From Thioalkalivibrio sulfidiphilus (GTDB lineage: Bacteria; Pseudomonadota; Gammaproteobacteria; Ectothiorhodospirales; Ectothiorhodospiraceae), in the NCBI RefSeq assembly GCF_000377945.1, contig NZ_KB898921.1, positions 62,001 through 126,000 of the forward strand: a DNA stretch of 64,000 bases. The letters run 5' to 3'. Every line of letters starts with the position of its first letter. Position 1 is the first letter of the stretch. Shown here piece after piece: positions 50,337 through 57,878 of this stretch. The notes under the pieces were generated by a model, which was not told where the DNA came from, searched no databases, and worked only from the letters and a program-made list of their open reading frames with translations. A program made the position numbers and the translations under genes.

Positions 50337-51599
50337 CTACGCCTGCCGCAATGGCACGACGTTGTCATCCACCGTCCTGCCCTCAATGATGCGATGCAGG
50401 CGGCGCTCCCAGGCCTCCAGGGCGGTGCGTTTCTCCAGGTCGTAGCGGTGCAGATCGTAGACGGCGGCAATGCCTTTGCGGGTGTGCCCGATGGTGGCTT
50501 CTGCGACAGTCTCGGAGACCCCAAGAGCGGCCAATCCGGTGCGGCAGGTGCGACGCAGGTCATGGGGTGTCCAGTGCCCACCCTCAGGCTTGTTCTGGTT
50601 GCCCAGGGCCTCGACAAAGCGCCCCACAGCCCGACCCAGGGCGGCAGTGGTCACCGGGGTCCCGGGTCTTGCTTCGAAGACAAATCCAGCGGCCCGCTTG
50701 CGGCGTTTGGCAAGCCGCTGCCCCTCTGCCCTCGCCTGCTTCAATATCTCAAGTGCGGTGGTAGTCAGCGGGACGGTATGTGACGTGTCGGTTTTGCCGC
50801 GCCTGCTGGCTGGGATGGTCCAGAGGTTCCCATCCACCTCGCTCCAGCTCATGCCGGCCACCTCGCCAGGGCGTTGACCGGTGATCAGAATCAGCTTAAG
50901 CGCCAGGGCGGTCAGGCGGTGCAGTCCGCAGGTTTCGGCATGGGTCCAGAAGTCCAGAATTTCCTGATTGCTCAGCACCCGGGCGCGGGACTTGGGTGTC
51001 ATGGCCTTTGCCACCTTGCGGGGCTTGATGGTGGCGACGGGGTTGGCCTCGATAATCTCCCGATCCTCGGCCCAAGCGAATAACCCCTTCGTGTAAGTCA
51101 GCAGGAGAGCGGCCTGGCGGGGATACTTGTGAGCCAGCGTCTCGAGTACCTCAATCACGTCTCTGCGGCGAACGTCTTTCAGCTTCATTTTCCCCAGCGG
51201 GGGGACAAGGTAGCGCTCCAGGGTGGCGCGGATCGCCGGGCCGGACTTGAGCTTGTCCACGTGGGCAGCGAAGTATCGCGACAGGGCATCTGATAGCGTC
51301 GGCTCATCCCGGTCGGCGCGGCGCTCCTCGAGTATGTCGTGCCCGGCGTCAATCTGTTTCCGGAAGTCATGGGCCTGCTTCCGGGCTGCGGCCAGACTCC
51401 AGGGCTTGGGCCACTGGCCAATTGTCAGCAGCCGGTCGCGTCCGTTCACGTTGTAGCGCAGAAGGAAGGTCACGGTCCCGGCAGAGGTGATACGGACCCC
51501 AAAGCCTCGGGGCGCATCGCGGTGATCGTCAAAGATGATGCGCTTGCCCTTCGCTGGCGGCTCCAGGCGCCTCAGCAATGTATCTGTCAGGGTCGGCAT
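50337..51599 (-). CDS. int: Tyrosine integrase, P4/DUF4102 type
   Basis: 420 residues. N-terminal DUF4102 arm-binding domain (GFGVRITSAGTVTFLLRYNV). The catalytic domain shows LITGQRPGEVAGMSW (first Arg), HDLRRTCRTGL (His-x-x-Arg), IGHTRKGIAAVYD (second His) and the nucleophile tyrosine in DLHRYDLEKR or the adjacent VYD; the alignment decides. It integrates the element into tRNA-Asn. It sits about 200 bp from attR with an arm-type repeat between, as expected for this family. Confidence 0.94.
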   Translation of the reverse strand: MPTLTDTLLRRLEPPAKGKRIIFDDHRDAPRGFGVRITSAGTVTFLLRYNVNGRDRLLTIGQWPKPWSLAAARKQAHDFRKQIDAGHDILEERRADRDEPTLSDALSRYFAAHVDKLKSGPAIRATLERYLVPPLGKMKLKDVRRRDVIEVLETLAHKYPRQAALLLTYTKGLFAWAEDREIIEANPVATIKPRKVAKAMTPKSRARVLSNQEILDFWTHAETCGLHRLTALALKLILITGQRPGEVAGMSWSEVDGNLWTIPASRRGKTDTSHTVPLTTTALEILKQARAEGQRLAKRRKRAAGFVFEARPGTPVTTAALGRAVGRFVEALGNQNKPEGGHWTPHDLRRTCRTGLAALGVSETVAEATIGHTRKGIAAVYDLHRYDLEKRTALEAWERRLHRIIEGRTVDDNVVPLRQA

Positions 51600-51651
51600 G
51601 GGTCAGTCCTCGGTAAATGACCTTCTGTCATTCGGTCTCCGGTTTGATTCC

Positions 51652-51671
51652 GGGTCACAGAATAGTCACAG
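51652..51671 (+). repeat. Candidate integrase arm-type site, right
   Basis: Identical to 36680-36699 (GGGTCACAGAATAGTCACAG), located between int and attR. Confidence 0.65.
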
Positions 51672-51803
51672 TATAGGACTGTATTTCATGGCATACAATG
51701 TCACTTTACGTCACCGAAAAAGTGGACGTAACTACCTGACTCAAAATCGTTATTTCTGAGAACAGCCAGATGTGACAAGGATTCCGGGGTCACACCCTGA
51801 CGC

Positions 51804-51852
51804 GACTGTTAATCACTAGGTCGGCGGTTCGAGCCCGTCCCGGGGAGCCAAA
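51804..51852 (+). other. attR-type core (49-bp copy of the tRNA-Asn 3' end)
   Basis: Exact repeat of 36586-36634, starting in the anticodon stem, so not a functional tRNA gene. Confidence 0.95.
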
Positions 51853-51860
51853 CATGAGAA

Positions 51861-51891
51861 GGCCTCGACAAGATCCTGTCGGGGCCTTTTT
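51861..51891 (+). terminator. Hairpin terminator copy 1
   Basis: GGCCTCGACA pairs with TGTCGGGGCC, followed by TTTTTG. A near-identical terminator follows a degenerate att at 54099-54128, suggesting that both derive from the terminator once behind tRNA-Asn. Confidence 0.85.
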
Positions 51892-52002
51892 GTTTATACG
51901 GCTCCGATGGACTCACACCGCCTTCGGCGGCTGATCCGCGCCATCCCTGGCGCGGCCCCTTCGGGCGCGCTGCACGCGTCCAAATCTGCTCCCGGCAGAT
52001 TT

Positions 52003-52072
52003 GTCGAACCCGTCCCGGGGAGCCAAAACCTGCCGCAAGGCGGGTTTTCGTTGGGTCACAGAATAGCCACAG
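52003..52072 (+). other. Third att-like site with terminator and arm-type repeat
   Basis: TCGAACCCGTCCCGGGGAGC then CAAA (52003-52026) equals the tRNA 3' end with one mismatch. It is followed by the tRNA-type hairpin (52027-52049) and GGGTCACAGAATAGCCACAG (52053-52072). This order copies the left end of the 15-kb element (36605-36699). Confidence 0.8.
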
Positions 52073-52256
52073 CCGTGGGTAAGGGTTATGCCCGCTAGCC
52101 TCTGGCAGGCCTGCTACACTCTCCAGCGGGCCGCCTTCGCCCCGTTAAGTGGCACCATTCCGCGATAGCCGGCCATGAAATTATTGCTTCTCAACTTGCC
52201 CCATCCCCATAATTGTCTAGACGTTTTTGGTCAGTGAACTAATCGAGGCTCGTGAC

Positions 52257-52496
52257 ATGTCAGCTATTCGCGTCAATGCCCTGTGGGATCCGGAAGCAAA
52301 GGTGTGGACCGCAGAAAGTGATGACGTGCCCGGTCTCGTGACTGAAGCACACACTGTTGAAGCCCTGACTGAGAAGTTGCGCATTCTCATCCCTGAACTG
52401 TTAGAAGCCAATGGGATTACCCCGCAAACCGACGACCATGAATTGCCGTTTGACGTGGTCGCGCAACGGCACGAAAGCGTTCGATTGGTGTCATGA
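52257..52496 (+). CDS. hicB: HicB-like antitoxin (DUF1902 type)
   Basis: 79 residues from the ATG at 52257. IRVNALWDPEAKVWTAESDD, then VPGLVTEAHT, is the partial RNase H-like fold of HicB/DUF1902 antitoxins. Start of hicA follows the stop directly. Gene order antitoxin first is one of the two orders known for hic loci. Located in the remnant beyond attR. Confidence 0.85.
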   Translation: MSAIRVNALWDPEAKVWTAESDDVPGLVTEAHTVEALTEKLRILIPELLEANGITPQTDDHELPFDVVAQRHESVRLVS

Positions 52497-52694
52497 ATGG
52501 GCGGCAGCCTCACGCCCGACCTCAAGCGGATACTGCGTGACGCCGGATGTGTATTTGTCCGGCAGGGGAAAGGGGATCACGAAATTTGGTACAGCCCTAA
52601 AACGAACCGTAATTTCCCGATCGATTCTAAAATTCTATCTCGCAACACTGCCAACGCGGTATTGAAGCAAGCGGGTCTCCCCAAGCAGTTCTAA
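52497..52694 (+). CDS. hicA: HicA-like mRNA interferase toxin
   Basis: 65 residues. TPDLKRILRDAGCVFVRQGK, then GDHEIWYSP, is the double-stranded RNA-binding-like HicA fold; the catalytic His is in GDHEIW. Length and end (LKQAGLPKQF) are normal, so the pair appears intact. Confidence 0.88.
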   Translation: MGGSLTPDLKRILRDAGCVFVRQGKGDHEIWYSPKTNRNFPIDSKILSRNTANAVLKQAGLPKQF

Positions 52695-52793
52695 GTGGTT
52701 CGTGCTCTTACCTTTCGCACAGGCAGAAGAAGCCCGGCGCTTGACCGGGTAACCGCGAGGATGATCCCTTAAATATCGCTTTCGGAGAATTAT

Positions 52794-54043
52794 GGGAACC
52801 TCTAAAAATCACAATTTTCCCGGCGCACGGTGACAGATGATAGCGATCAGACAATAAGGCGCATTTGGCTCAGAGATTCGATGCATCATGATGATGGCCA
52901 CCTCATCGATTCAACGCTCGCTTCATGGCATCTTGCTTGGCCCCACCAGCCGTTCATGCCGCTCCCGTCGCTTCCAGCCATGCCCATCGTCGCAGGTTGT
53001 AGGTCATATTCGTCATCGCAATCTTCACCCGTGCTCGCGCAAGCCCGATCGTTCGCACCAGTTTGCCGCCCATCGCCGCCTGTGCGCCAAAGACATGTTC
53101 AACCCGAGCGCGCACCTGCGCCCGTCTCCGGTTCGCCGCCTTTTGCCGTCCGGTCAGCGGCTTTTGCGACGTCCCCTTCGTTTGGATGTGGCTGCGATGC
53201 CCCGGCTCCCGAAGGTGGATTTCTCGCTCTGCCGATCGATAGGCCGAGTCGGCCCAGATGTCGCCGCTCGTATTGGTATCGTCCAGCAGCACGTCGAAGA
53301 CCTGGCTGTCGTGGGTGGCCGCATCCGTCACTTCGAAGTGCCGCACCAGCTTGTGCTTGCGGTCGATACTGATGTGGTTCTTGTAGCCGTAGTAGCTCTT
53401 GCCGTGCTTCTTCGTCCAGCGGGCCTCGACATCCTTCTGGCGCAACATGGCGGGTTTGTCCTTCCAACCTTCAGGAACCTCGCCGCGCCTGATCGCCTCG
53501 TTCTCCTCCCGGCTGTTGCGTTGGCGGGGCGCCGCAACAATGCTGGCATCCACGATCTGGCCCTGCTTCGGAATGAAGCCCGCCGCTTCGATCTGGGCCA
53601 TCAGCTCGGCGAATAGTTCGTCCATCAGGTCCAGTTCCTTCAGATGCTCCCGGAACAGCCAGACGGTGCGGGCATCAGGAACCTTGCCCTCGGGCGTCAG
53701 CCCCAGAAAGCGGCAGAAGGAGTAGCGATCGCGAATCTGGTACTCCACCTGTTCGTCTGCCAGGTTGTAAAAGTGCTGCAGAACCAGGACCTTGAACATC
53801 AGGACCACGTCGTAACCCTTGCGTCCGGCATTGCTTTTGCGCTCCTTCTCGCGGACGCGCTGCAGGATCGGCCGAAAGCCCTCCCAGTCGGCCACCGCAT
53901 TGAGCTTCGGAAGCGGATCGCCCAGCTTCTCCAGGAGTTGGTAGCGGTCATCGAGATCGAAAAAGCCGGGTTGCATCGTTCTCTCCAGGGGCGTCACGGG
54001 TTGCTACTAATGATGCCAGACGAGCCGATTTTTAGAAGTGCCC
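52794..54043 (-). mobile_element. Complete IS5-family insertion sequence
   Basis: 1250 bp with 17-bp imperfect termini (GGGAACCTCTAAAAATC and, inverted, GGGCACTTCTAAAAATC; 15 of 17 match). A 4-bp direct repeat TTAT flanks it at 52790-52793 and 54044-54047, the target duplication size of IS5. Inserted in the remnant between HicBA and the degenerate att. Confidence 0.95.
52954..53997 (-). CDS. IS5-family DDE transposase
   Basis: 347 residues (or 340 from the Met at 53976, MQPGFFDLDDRYQLLEKLGD). The DUF772-like N-terminus DVVLMFKVLVLQHFYNLADE precedes the catalytic core with QIVDASIVAAPRQ (first Asp), GDIWADSAYRSAE (second Asp) and RARVEHVFGAQ (Glu). It has no frameshift, so the IS is potentially active. 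Confidence 0.95.
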   Translation of the reverse strand: MTPLERTMQPGFFDLDDRYQLLEKLGDPLPKLNAVADWEGFRPILQRVREKERKSNAGRKGYDVVLMFKVLVLQHFYNLADEQVEYQIRDRYSFCRFLGLTPEGKVPDARTVWLFREHLKELDLMDELFAELMAQIEAAGFIPKQGQIVDASIVAAPRQRNSREENEAIRRGEVPEGWKDKPAMLRQKDVEARWTKKHGKSYYGYKNHISIDRKHKLVRHFEVTDAATHDSQVFDVLLDDTNTSGDIWADSAYRSAEREIHLREPGHRSHIQTKGTSQKPLTGRQKAANRRRAQVRARVEHVFGAQAAMGGKLVRTIGLARARVKIAMTNMTYNLRRWAWLEATGAA

Positions 54044-54066
54044 TTATTTGTCTCCGAGCCCTATTG

Positions 54067-54128
54067 TCGAGTCCGTCCCGGTGAACCACACAAGAGAAGG
54101 CCTCGACAGATCCTGTCGGGGCCTTTTT
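54067..54128 (+). other. Degenerate att-like site with tRNA-type terminator (distal end of the hot spot)
   Basis: TCGAGTCCGTCCCGGTGAAC then CACA (54067-54090) matches the tRNA-Asn 3' end at about 20 of 24 positions. The hairpin GGCCTCGACA/TGTCGGGGCC (54099-54122) followed by eight T repeats the terminator at 51861. This is the likely outer border of all integrations. Confidence 0.7.
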
Positions 54129-54238
54129 TTTGCAGTCTCTCCAGCGCTACTCCGGGGACCTGCTGCCTCTGCAGCCGGGTCAGAGGAATCCCGGCTTGTC
54201 CCTCGGCACCGCATCCCCGGCCTGCTATGGTCATGCTC

Positions 54239-54907
54239 ATGTGCGGGCGTTTTGCTTCCAGAACCGATGCGGCCATCGAGCACGCCTTTGGCGTGACCGA
54301 GAGCCACTGGGCCGACTGGTCCAGCTTCAACGTCGCCCCCTCCATGGCCGTGCCCGTGGTGCGCGAGCATGAGGGCGTGCGGCAAGGCGTGATGCTGCGC
54401 TGGGGCCTGATCCCCTTCTGGGCCAGGGGCGAGCCGCCCAAATACAGCACCATCAACGCCCGGGCCGAGGGTATCGATACGGCGGCCAGCTACCGGGGTC
54501 CCTGGCGGCGCGGCCAGCGCTGCGTCATCCCTGCCCTCGGCTTCTATGAATGGAAGGGCGAAGGCAAGGGCAAGCAGCCTTTCTACATCCGCTTGGCGGG
54601 CGGCGAGCCCTTCGGGTTATTGGGGCTCTGGGACTGCTCCGTCGGGCCGGATGGTAAGGTGGTGGAGTCGGTCACCATCATCACCGTGCCGGCCAATCCC
54701 CTGGTGGCCGACATCCATGCCAAGGGTCGGATGCCGGCCATGGCGCTGGCTTCCCGATGCCCGGCCTGGCTGCAAGCCGGCCCCGAGGATGCCCGGGCCA
54801 TGCTGCTACCCTTCCCCGCGGATCAGATGGATGCCTATCCGGTGAGCACACGGGTCAATTCGCCCAGGAACGATGGGCCTGATCTGGTCGAACCGATCGT
54901 CCCCTGA
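54239..54907 (+). CDS. SRAP/YedK-family abasic-site crosslink protein
   Basis: 222 residues with the start placed at the ATG before Cys2 (MCGRFASRTD), because after Met removal Cys2 is the residue that crosslinks abasic sites in HMCES/YedK. NVAPSMAVPVVRE, RWGLIPFWARG, INARAEG and CVIPALGFYEWKG are further family signatures. It shields abasic sites in single-stranded DNA. Upstream in-frame starts are unlikely for this reason. First chromosomal gene after the hot spot. Confidence 0.93.
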   Translation: MCGRFASRTDAAIEHAFGVTESHWADWSSFNVAPSMAVPVVREHEGVRQGVMLRWGLIPFWARGEPPKYSTINARAEGIDTAASYRGPWRRGQRCVIPALGFYEWKGEGKGKQPFYIRLAGGEPFGLLGLWDCSVGPDGKVVESVTIITVPANPLVADIHAKGRMPAMALASRCPAWLQAGPEDARAMLLPFPADQMDAYPVSTRVNSPRNDGPDLVEPIVP

Positions 54908-55016
54908 GCAGGCGGCCTCTGCGCGTCGCCTCATCGGGTCTTTACGCATCGACTATATTCATCAGTGAAATCCTGCCACGCAGTTTGCCACTGCCAACCA
55001 GGAGGCACGGAGCCCC

Positions 55017-55319
55017 ATGAATGTCATGCCATCCCGCCGCCCCTTGAGGCTGGCTTCCCTGCTGATCTGCCTGTCACTGACGTCCCTGCAGGCGGGTGGT
55101 CAGGATTTCGACCCCGGCCGGGCCCTGTACGAAAACCACTGTCAGCAATGCCATGCCGGCTGGGTGCACACCCGGGAGGGTCGCAAGGTCACCCGCCTGG
55201 ATGACCTGCACGCCCGCGTGGGGGCCTGGAGCGTTCATGCCGGCCTGCACTGGACCAGCGAGGAGATCGACGCGGTCACCCGGTATGTGAACCGGCGTTT
55301 CTACCAGCTCACGGAGTAA
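55017..55319 (+). CDS. Small periplasmic c-type cytochrome
   Basis: 100 residues with a signal peptide ending near LQAGG (residue 28). One haem-binding motif HCQQCHAGW (C42, C45, H46). A distal Met ligand is not obvious, which leaves bis-His or a displaced ligand possible. It resembles monohaem cytochromes of the cytochrome_C_Cbb3 or green-domain class. Redox partner unknown. It stands about 100 bp before the hsp20 gene. Confidence 0.85.
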   Translation: MNVMPSRRPLRLASLLICLSLTSLQAGGQDFDPGRALYENHCQQCHAGWVHTREGRKVTRLDDLHARVGAWSVHAGLHWTSEEIDAVTRYVNRRFYQLTE

Positions 55320-55424
55320 GACCCACCGGGCCGCTCGTGCCGGCGTCCATCCGTGCGGCAGTGGCGGCAGGGGTGCTTGTGGATCGATCAACAACGTGAA
55401 ATCTGCATAGAGGAGGCAACATCA

Positions 55425-55913
55425 ATGGCCAAAGACAGCAACAAAAAGAAGGAGATGGAAACGGTCACCCCGTCTCGCTCTCTGAGTCCTTTCCAGGACA
55501 TGGAACGGTGGTTTGAGGAATCCTTCCCCAGGGCCTGGATGCAGCGCTGGGGATGGCCCATGGGAGAACGGATGTCGCGCGTGTTCGAGGGTCTGTCACC
55601 CAGGGTCAACGTGATCGATCGTGATGAGGAAATCGTCGTCCGTGCCGAGGTCCCCGGTGTCAAGAAGGAGGATCTGGATATCAGCGTGACCGAGAATGCG
55701 GTCACCATTAAGGGCAGCACGAAGCGAGAGGAAGAAGAGGAGAAAGGCGACTACTATCGCCGCGAGATCGAAACGGGGGCCTTTGCGCGAACGGTGGGAC
55801 TGCCGGGGATGGTGGACATCGAAAAGACGAAGGCCACGTTCGAGAACGGCGTGTTGCAACTCACCTTGCCCAAGGTGAGCAAGGCCAAGCGCAGGCAGAT
55901 CAAGGTGGAGTGA
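55425..55913 (+). CDS. Hsp20/alpha-crystallin small heat shock protein
   Basis: 162 residues. Start fixed by a perfect AGGAGG (55411-55416) 8 nt before the ATG at 55425. The alpha-crystallin domain covers about 60-155 (SPRVNVIDRDEEIVVRAEVP; GVKKEDLDISVTENAVTIKG; the closing FENGVLQLTLPK with the GVL motif). It is a holdase chaperone. No heat-shock promoter recognised by eye. Confidence 0.94.
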   Translation: MAKDSNKKKEMETVTPSRSLSPFQDMERWFEESFPRAWMQRWGWPMGERMSRVFEGLSPRVNVIDRDEEIVVRAEVPGVKKEDLDISVTENAVTIKGSTKREEEEEKGDYYRREIETGAFARTVGLPGMVDIEKTKATFENGVLQLTLPKVSKAKRRQIKVE

Positions 55914-56037
55914 GCAACAGCTCCCCGGTTGCGGATGCCCGGCAATCGGGGAGTAGTCTTTAATACCGGTGACACGACCAGCGCCCCGATTTCGGGCCGT
56001 TGCATCCCATCACGGCCCGGGCGTCCGGGAGGTGTGT

Positions 56038-56385
56038 GTGAAAAAACGAGAGGGTGCACGCAGACCTGTAGACATCCACGCCATGATCGAACCGCTCACC
56101 GAGCGGCTCTCCGATCCTGTGCAAGGCCGGATCAGGGATATCAGCCTGAGCGGTGTGTACGTGGAGATGCCGACCGAGGCTGTGGCTAAGTACACCAGGC
56201 TGCGGCTCAGTCTCGGTTCCGGGAGCGAAAGCCCCGGCCCGACACGCAACTGGCAATGCTACGTGGTCCGAACCACGGGTGACGGCGTCGGCTGCATGTT
56301 CGATGATTCCGATCCCGGCAACATCGACGGCCTGCTGGAGATCCTGCGCGACCTGTCTGCGGGCAGGTCCCTGGACCCCGGCTGA
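56038..56385 (+). CDS. PilZ-domain c-di-GMP receptor
   Basis: 115 residues from the GTG at 56038 with GGGAGG 5 nt upstream. The c-di-GMP motifs are REGAR (R4...R8) and DISLSG (D34, S36, G39), followed by the beta-barrel. A single-domain PilZ of about 12 kDa. It neighbours CheR and a chemoreceptor, and a GGDEF-EAL protein lies 4 kb away, suggesting local c-di-GMP/chemotaxis signalling. Confidence 0.88.
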   Translation: MKKREGARRPVDIHAMIEPLTERLSDPVQGRIRDISLSGVYVEMPTEAVAKYTRLRLSLGSGSESPGPTRNWQCYVVRTTGDGVGCMFDDSDPGNIDGLLEILRDLSAGRSLDPG

Positions 56386-56420
56386 CCGGACAGCACCACA
56401 GGGCGCGGCCTGGCCGTCGT

Positions 56421-57236
56421 TCAGGCCTTTCGATACAGGCCCAGGCGTTGCGAGATGACCTGAAACGGCGGCCCGCCCTCCGGCAGGCATTCATGCACTC
56501 CCAGCAGCAGGACACCGCCGGGAACGAGCCGATCATGGAGCGCCCCCGCCACGTGCTTTTGCAGTGCCTGATCGAAATAGGTGAAGGCCAGGTTCCGGCA
56601 GCAGACCAGGTCGAAGCCGCCCTCCTCCAGCGGCTCGCGCAGGTCATGGAGTCGGAAGCGAACCGCCTCCCTGTATGCGGGCCTGAGACAGTAGCCTTCG
56701 TCGCGGCGAACAAAGGCCTCGGAAAGCCAGTGGGGTGGCAGGTTCTTCACGACGCTCCAGTCGTAGCAGGCGCGATCCGCCCGCGACAGCAGGTCGGGAT
56801 CGGCGTCCGTGGCCAGGATGTCCACGCCGAGACCCGGGAAGCGCTCAGCCAGCGCGATTCGCCAGCCCATGGCCAGGCTGAAGGGTTCCTCTCCCGAGGC
56901 GCAGCCGGCGCACCAGATGCGCAGCCTCGTGGCATGGCGTTGCAGGGCCGCCCGGGCAAGCGCTGGCAGCACCTCCTCCATGAGGGTGTGAAAGACCTGC
57001 CGGTCACGGTAGAAGCGGGTGATGGTGATGCGGCACAGCGCGTCCAGCTGTGCCCATTCTCTCGGGTGGGCTTCCAGATAAGCCTGGTAGACCTGCACGC
57101 CCGGGCACGAGAGTGCCGCCATGCGTCGCTGGATGCGCTTGCAGGCCTGCTTGCGCACGCGTCGAAAGCCCGCCCAGCGCAGCTTCAAACGAGGCAGTGC
57201 CCACTGAAGGAAGGCAACACACTCCGCGTCTTCCAA
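56421..57236 (-). CDS. CheR-family protein-glutamate O-methyltransferase
   Basis: 271 residues. An N-terminal helical domain with TITRFYRDRQVFHTLMEEVL is followed by the SAM-binding domain with IWCAGCASGEEPFSLAM, ILATDADPDLLSRA and FDLVCCRNLAFTYFDQALQK. The last motif reads CRNLAFTYF where classical CheR has CRNVLIYF. It methylates chemoreceptor glutamates; the receptor at 57879 is an obvious candidate. No cheB or cheA nearby. Confidence 0.87.
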   Translation of the reverse strand: MEDAECVAFLQWALPRLKLRWAGFRRVRKQACKRIQRRMAALSCPGVQVYQAYLEAHPREWAQLDALCRITITRFYRDRQVFHTLMEEVLPALARAALQRHATRLRIWCAGCASGEEPFSLAMGWRIALAERFPGLGVDILATDADPDLLSRADRACYDWSVVKNLPPHWLSEAFVRRDEGYCLRPAYREAVRFRLHDLREPLEEGGFDLVCCRNLAFTYFDQALQKHVAGALHDRLVPGGVLLLGVHECLPEGGPPFQVISQRLGLYRKA

Positions 57237-57508
57237 GCAAAGCCTCCTGCATTGCGATCAGATGCCCGGCAAGTCGTGTCAGGCAGGTTGGCGCCGGTGA
57301 GGGCTTCCAGACACCATCAGTGTAGCTGCACTTCCACTGCATGGCCCCGCTGAGGCACGACAGGGTACATCGCTTCGCGTGGTCTATCTGTTTGCCCTAT
57401 GCTGTCCCGACATGCCCATTACCCGCCTTCGGGTTGGCTCGGGGGAAGACCGGTGGGTCCTTTCATTTCCACAGATCACTCAGAAGCTCACAGGAGTGCA
57501 TTCCCGTC

Positions 57509-57829
57509 ATGTCCAAGACATCGGAGCAATCCGAAATGCACGATGCCGAATTGCAGCCGGAATTACTCGATACGCCCGGCGGTGATTCGGTGCGGCTTCG
57601 CTTCGAGGGACCGTTCGAGGGGCGTTGGGTGCGCTGGGACGCGTGCTTTCTAGCCCTGGGGCGCGGTGCGGCGGGGGGCAATTACATCGAGGCGGGAGAA
57701 GATGCGCCCGATGGCATCCGGCTCAGGGTCGGGCTCGCGGTGGATTGCATCGACATGCCCAGCCTGCGCAATGCCATCATCATGATCCGACAGTACAAGC
57801 GCCTGCGGCGCGGGCGACACGAGTGGTAG
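57509..57829 (+). CDS. Hypothetical protein, possibly PilZ-like
   Basis: 106 residues from the ATG at 57509 (an in-frame Met at residue 10 is an alternative). GDSVRLRFEGPFEGRWVRWD, then AVDCIDMPSLRNAIIMIRQY. No R-x-x-x-R or D-x-S-x-x-G motif, so c-di-GMP binding is not supported. Convergent with the receptor gene. The 270 bp upstream, back to cheR, hold no other gene. Confidence 0.6.
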   Translation: MSKTSEQSEMHDAELQPELLDTPGGDSVRLRFEGPFEGRWVRWDACFLALGRGAAGGNYIEAGEDAPDGIRLRVGLAVDCIDMPSLRNAIIMIRQYKRLRRGRHEW

Positions 57830-57878
57830 TGTAATTGCTGTCCGAGTGCACGGATCGAACCTAAGCAGCGCATGGTGC

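Larger units (their letters stand above)
36586..51852 (-). mobile_element. 15.3-kb tRNA-Asn-integrated prophage-like element, capsid genes missing
   Basis: Bounded by 49-bp direct repeats and carrying its integrase at the right end. All genes run leftward: int, radC-like, unknown, AlpA-like, small ORF, primase, helicase/ATPase, terS, terL, Mor-like, unknowns, HEAxH protein, tape measure, three small genes and a frameshifted HTH gene. No portal, capsid, protease, tail tube or lysis gene is seen. It could be a decayed siphovirus-type prophage or a satellite that borrows particles. Confidence 0.88.

Noticed and set aside
51804-51852. Second tRNA-Asn gene
   Set aside because: Only the anticodon-to-CCA half is present; the D-arm and 5' acceptor strand are absent, so it is attR.
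57509-57829. Assignment as a second c-di-GMP-binding PilZ protein
   Set aside because: The Arg-rich and D-x-S-x-x-G motifs are missing, so only a hypothetical call is supported.
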